This document shows positions 60,830-64,000 of a stretch of DNA of 64,000 nt, piece by piece. The notes beneath the pieces were generated by a model. It saw only the letters and a program-made list of their open reading frames with translations. It did not search any database and was not told the DNA's origin. Both the position numbers and the translations under genes were made by a program. The stretch covers positions 1-64,000 of the forward strand of contig CAJQUW010010320.1 in assembly GCA_907163375.1 (NCBI GenBank). The letters are read 5' to 3'. The number at the start of each line of letters is the position of its first letter. The first letter of the stretch is position 1. This DNA comes from Prostheceraeus crozeri. Taxonomy: Eukaryota > Platyhelminthes > Polycladida > Euryleptidae.

Positions 60830-63800
60830 TAACGGTAATGAGAAAAAATGTTGAAGAAGAGTTCAGAAAATGCTCGTTCAGTTTCATGCTCACATCTTTT
60901 CCTATTGAAAAAATGCGATTTGTAAATTGAGTGTATTTTGAGCACTGCTCATCAAATACAACAACGGATACAAGTCTCTCATGGCTCATTTTAAAACTGG
61001 GAATGCAAACTCTCGATTGATGTATGGCACGTTGATGTACGACGCGATTGGAAGACATGAGAATCGATTGAATTTCAGCGAAATGTATGTGATCCGTTTT
61101 TTATCATCAGCTCTGTAGGAAATACAGTTTTGCTGGGAAACAGAGTCATGTGGCAGATCAAAATGAAGTTTATGGTCTGCTTTCCAATGTCCACTGTGGA
61201 AAACGAGAAATAATATATTATGCTAATCCAATATAGTATATGACTAAAATTTCAATTAATTCAAAACACAACATTTCAATTTCAATCAAATGGTTGAAAA
61301 TAGCAATTTCATTTCAAGTTTTTTTTATCATTTCTTAAGTTACATGGAGATGGAGACATCGGTGTTGCATCATTTAGCCTTAAATGGGTGAACGCCCTCA
61401 GGTCTGTCAACATCCGGATTGAAGATGAAATCATTTTTGAACAATCATTCATTTCTTCTGACTTGGCCGTCACAGACAGCCTCCATTGTGAAAGAAGATG
61501 GCGGAGATCACCTGATATGCCATGACAACGGCGAGCTGAGCTGAAAGGAACTGAAACTAAATTGATACGTGCAAAGCCCTGGAGTCTGTCAACTCTATTC
61601 AGACGGTTCCACTTCGATGATATAGCGAGTGTGCATCAAATGATTTTCTCATTCATCACCGACGCTGATCAGCTGCTGTTCAACTCCTCTGTGTAAGTCG
61701 TTTCTAGTCGGTATGTAGAGAATTCTAAGAATTTCCGATAATTGATTAATCGAACGATATTTCATCAAAATCATTAGGTTATAAGGATCAAGAATGATTT
61801 CAATTGACTTGTTGTTGCAATTTCTATTCATTTCTACGTACTAGACAATGTCATTTCCCTTTTCCAGTATTCCAGTTTCCACATAAGGCAATGTCCTGTC
61901 TTTCTGCATATAAAAATTAATTCTCGCATTATCTTGTTGACCGTTCTGTCTAATCTATAACTTTTCTTGATTAAGGCTTAGCCTCTATTCAACTGAAGAT
62001 AATTCGAAGTAAAATCATTTTAAATTAAAGCTTATTAATTTTTCAGAGATGGCGCACTTTGAAAATTGTATGTCTGATTACTGTTTGTGCACTTTGAATA
62101 AGAAAATATATGTTCCGATAAGTAAAGTTTTCTTAAAATCGAATTTTATCTTTTTTAAAGTTAGTTCATCGAAGTTGATTCTAAGAGATGTTGATAGCAC
62201 AGCAATATTCGTATGGAACCAAACTTTTTCTCGTCATGTCTGATGGTTGGAAATGTTGAGCTACATACAATCATTTTAATATCAATATAAAGGCTATCCG
62301 AGTTTTCAGCAAACCCTACTGTAACATACGGTTCTGCTATAGTTTCTTGTCATGTCTGATAGTTGTGCAGATTCCACAAAAGTCTAGACGCACTTGTAGA
62401 TTTTCAAGTTTCCGGATATATTTTGCAGTAACTCTACATTTTCGAACTAAATTTAACGTCACAATCATAGAGAAGACAATTCAATTATTAGATACCATGG
62501 TGTTGTGTTTCAATGTTACCAACAAACATTATTCAAGAATTCTTAAGATTTGATCATAATACGAAGTTCGGTGATAAGACCACAGAATTTATACGAAGCG
62601 TTGATCTGAAGACGCACGTGAACTATTTCGTTCCAAGGATAGCCTCCAGACTTCAATATGGCTTCTAAACTCCTTGGCACCCACCAACTTTTCGCAGGCC
62701 TTCAGTGTTGATTTTAAGTTTTCATGAATTCCTTGTTAGTCTGACAAAGTCTTGCACCTGTTTTAATCGATTCTTGCATTTACTGGTGAGTTACTTCATT
62801 TTACAGGTGAGCTACTTGATAACTTTATATTTCTATCTGATGAAATGCTTGCTAACTGTACATGTATATGTGTCATGCATTGTATAATGACCGGCTCCCC
62901 AAAACTTATTAATAAAGTTTATAAATAAATTGTGATTGTTGCATGAAAAAGAAATTAGCTCAAGAAAAGCAGTTCGTTAAAATAGTGCTCTACGATAGAT
63001 CGCTCTGCTTCAGATGTAATGCAAAACTTACACTCACACTTGCAACAAAAGGATGGCTGTGAGAAAAACAGATACCAAAAGCTCATTCAGAAAGCTAAAA
63101 TCCTGCACGAAGATCCCTAAAATTAAGTCTGAGTCGTTGATGAAGAAACTACATAGAAATAGTAGTCGAATAGTCAAAACATACACGTACGTTTCATTTC
63201 ACAGTGATCGATGACCTCAGATCGAATTTTCTTTTGACTTGTTCGTAGACAAGAAGCAAAGCAGACGATATCACGATTTGCCTCCGTTAAGGTTGTTAAG
63301 AAATTTATTTTCAGTTTGAAACTCCACCATTGAGTGATGTACATGTTTCACGTGATTGCGAAGAATGACAGTGCTGCAGGAAACTGAAGCAAAATTGCAG
63401 TTTCTGAACTTCAATTGTACTTAGTAGGGTAGGGTGGGGTAAGACGCCCACATCGACTTCTCAGAAGTCAAAAATGATGCAGGATATTTAATCCCTCCCA
63501 GGGGTAATACTCATGAAAAGTGGGCTGGAACCCAAAAATCATTGAATTTTCATCATTAGTTTAGAAAATATGCTGCTTTCTCAATTTCGATGCTTTTGAT
63601 GTAACTTTTTTTGAAGTTAATGATAATTTGACCAAGAAGTGACTTACATGTACTTTTCTAACTGTTTTTCAAGAGGTTGTTATTCAAAAACTATGCATCG
63701 TTAAAACAAGTGAAAGGAGTTCTAAAATGAGAATGTACCCAAAAAACACATGCAAAAATTTCAGGGTTATCGAATGAACATTTTACGAATAATGGTATTT

Positions 63801-64000
63801 CCATAATAGAACTTTGAATTTCTGCAAGGAAAAATTATCTAAAATTAGTTGTATCGTGGATTTGTGAAAAGTGAGCATATAAGGTGACTTTATTACTGTT
63901 CTGATGGAAATTAATGTTTTCCTGAACTAAACTTCAAATATTTAAATAATTGATATCTTTAATATTAAATTAATAGTATATTGAATCCAAGGTTTTAATT
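60830..64000. other. No gene or repeat recognised
   Basis: AT-rich, ORFs all below 90 codons and unlike known proteins. Could be intron or intergenic host sequence. A GGGTAGGGTGGGGTAAGACG stretch at 63427-63449 looks like a word from a dispersed repeat, but I cannot define the element. Confidence 0.4.

Noticed and set aside
63427-63449. Telomere-like G-rich stretch
   Set aside because: It is too short and irregular, with no tandem TTAGGG-type repeat.

Overview
This window looks like repeat-dense, AT-rich genomic DNA of a marine invertebrate. Several APE-type and other LINEs, a permuted Penelope-like element, piggyBac, Crypton, MITEs and Polintons lie side by side, and the TAGGCCTA-type word seen in many echinoderm sequences recurs (for example near 21255, 56640 and 57850). 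An echinoderm or a relative is my best guess, with low confidence. I found no host gene, rRNA or tRNA that I can defend.

Layout. (1) 1-14081: the right-hand part of a Polinton/Maverick-like element (element A). It starts inside a palindrome of at least 5 kb filled with short interspersed repeats. It continues through a compact cluster of minus-strand genes, most with a TATA box just ahead of the ATG, then a gene for a coiled-coil protein, and ends in a repeat-rich terminus with long G tracts. (2) 14088-about 17100: a Penelope-like retroelement with GIY-YIG upstream of the reverse transcriptase. (3) 17900-23570: a dispersed repeat split by an insert of about 4.9 kb. (4) 23577-42231: a second Polinton-like element (element B) with both ends visible and a 6-bp target duplication. 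It has 7.65-kb inverted arms around a 3.3-kb unique centre. (5) 42684-43949: a broken Crypton-type tyrosine recombinase. (6) 44.9-47.3 kb: foldback and TA-flanked MITEs and a second copy of the split repeat. (7) 48.5-51.85 kb: a CR1/L2-like LINE. (8) 52.75-57.65 kb: a LINE with a restriction-like endonuclease, adjoining a broken piggyBac gene. (9) 58.06-59.79 kb: another LINE fragment. (10) 60.07-60.83 kb: a 34-bp minisatellite, then 3 kb in which I see nothing.

How the genes fit together. Each arm of element B carries a packaging ATPase, a chromodomain integrase, small basic core-like proteins, an exonuclease-like ORF and a major capsid part. The centre holds the maturation protease, a penton-like protein, two PC4-like genes and a gene I read as a full-length TATA-binding-protein-like fold. 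I see no protein-primed DNA polymerase B gene. Element A shares the terminal sequence style of B and shows TATA boxes at a regular distance before its genes. An element-encoded TBP/PC4 pair acting on element TATA promoters is therefore an attractive idea. It is inferred from sequence by eye only.

Both Polinton-like elements are treated as fossils: several of their genes are broken, and only parts and family are given.
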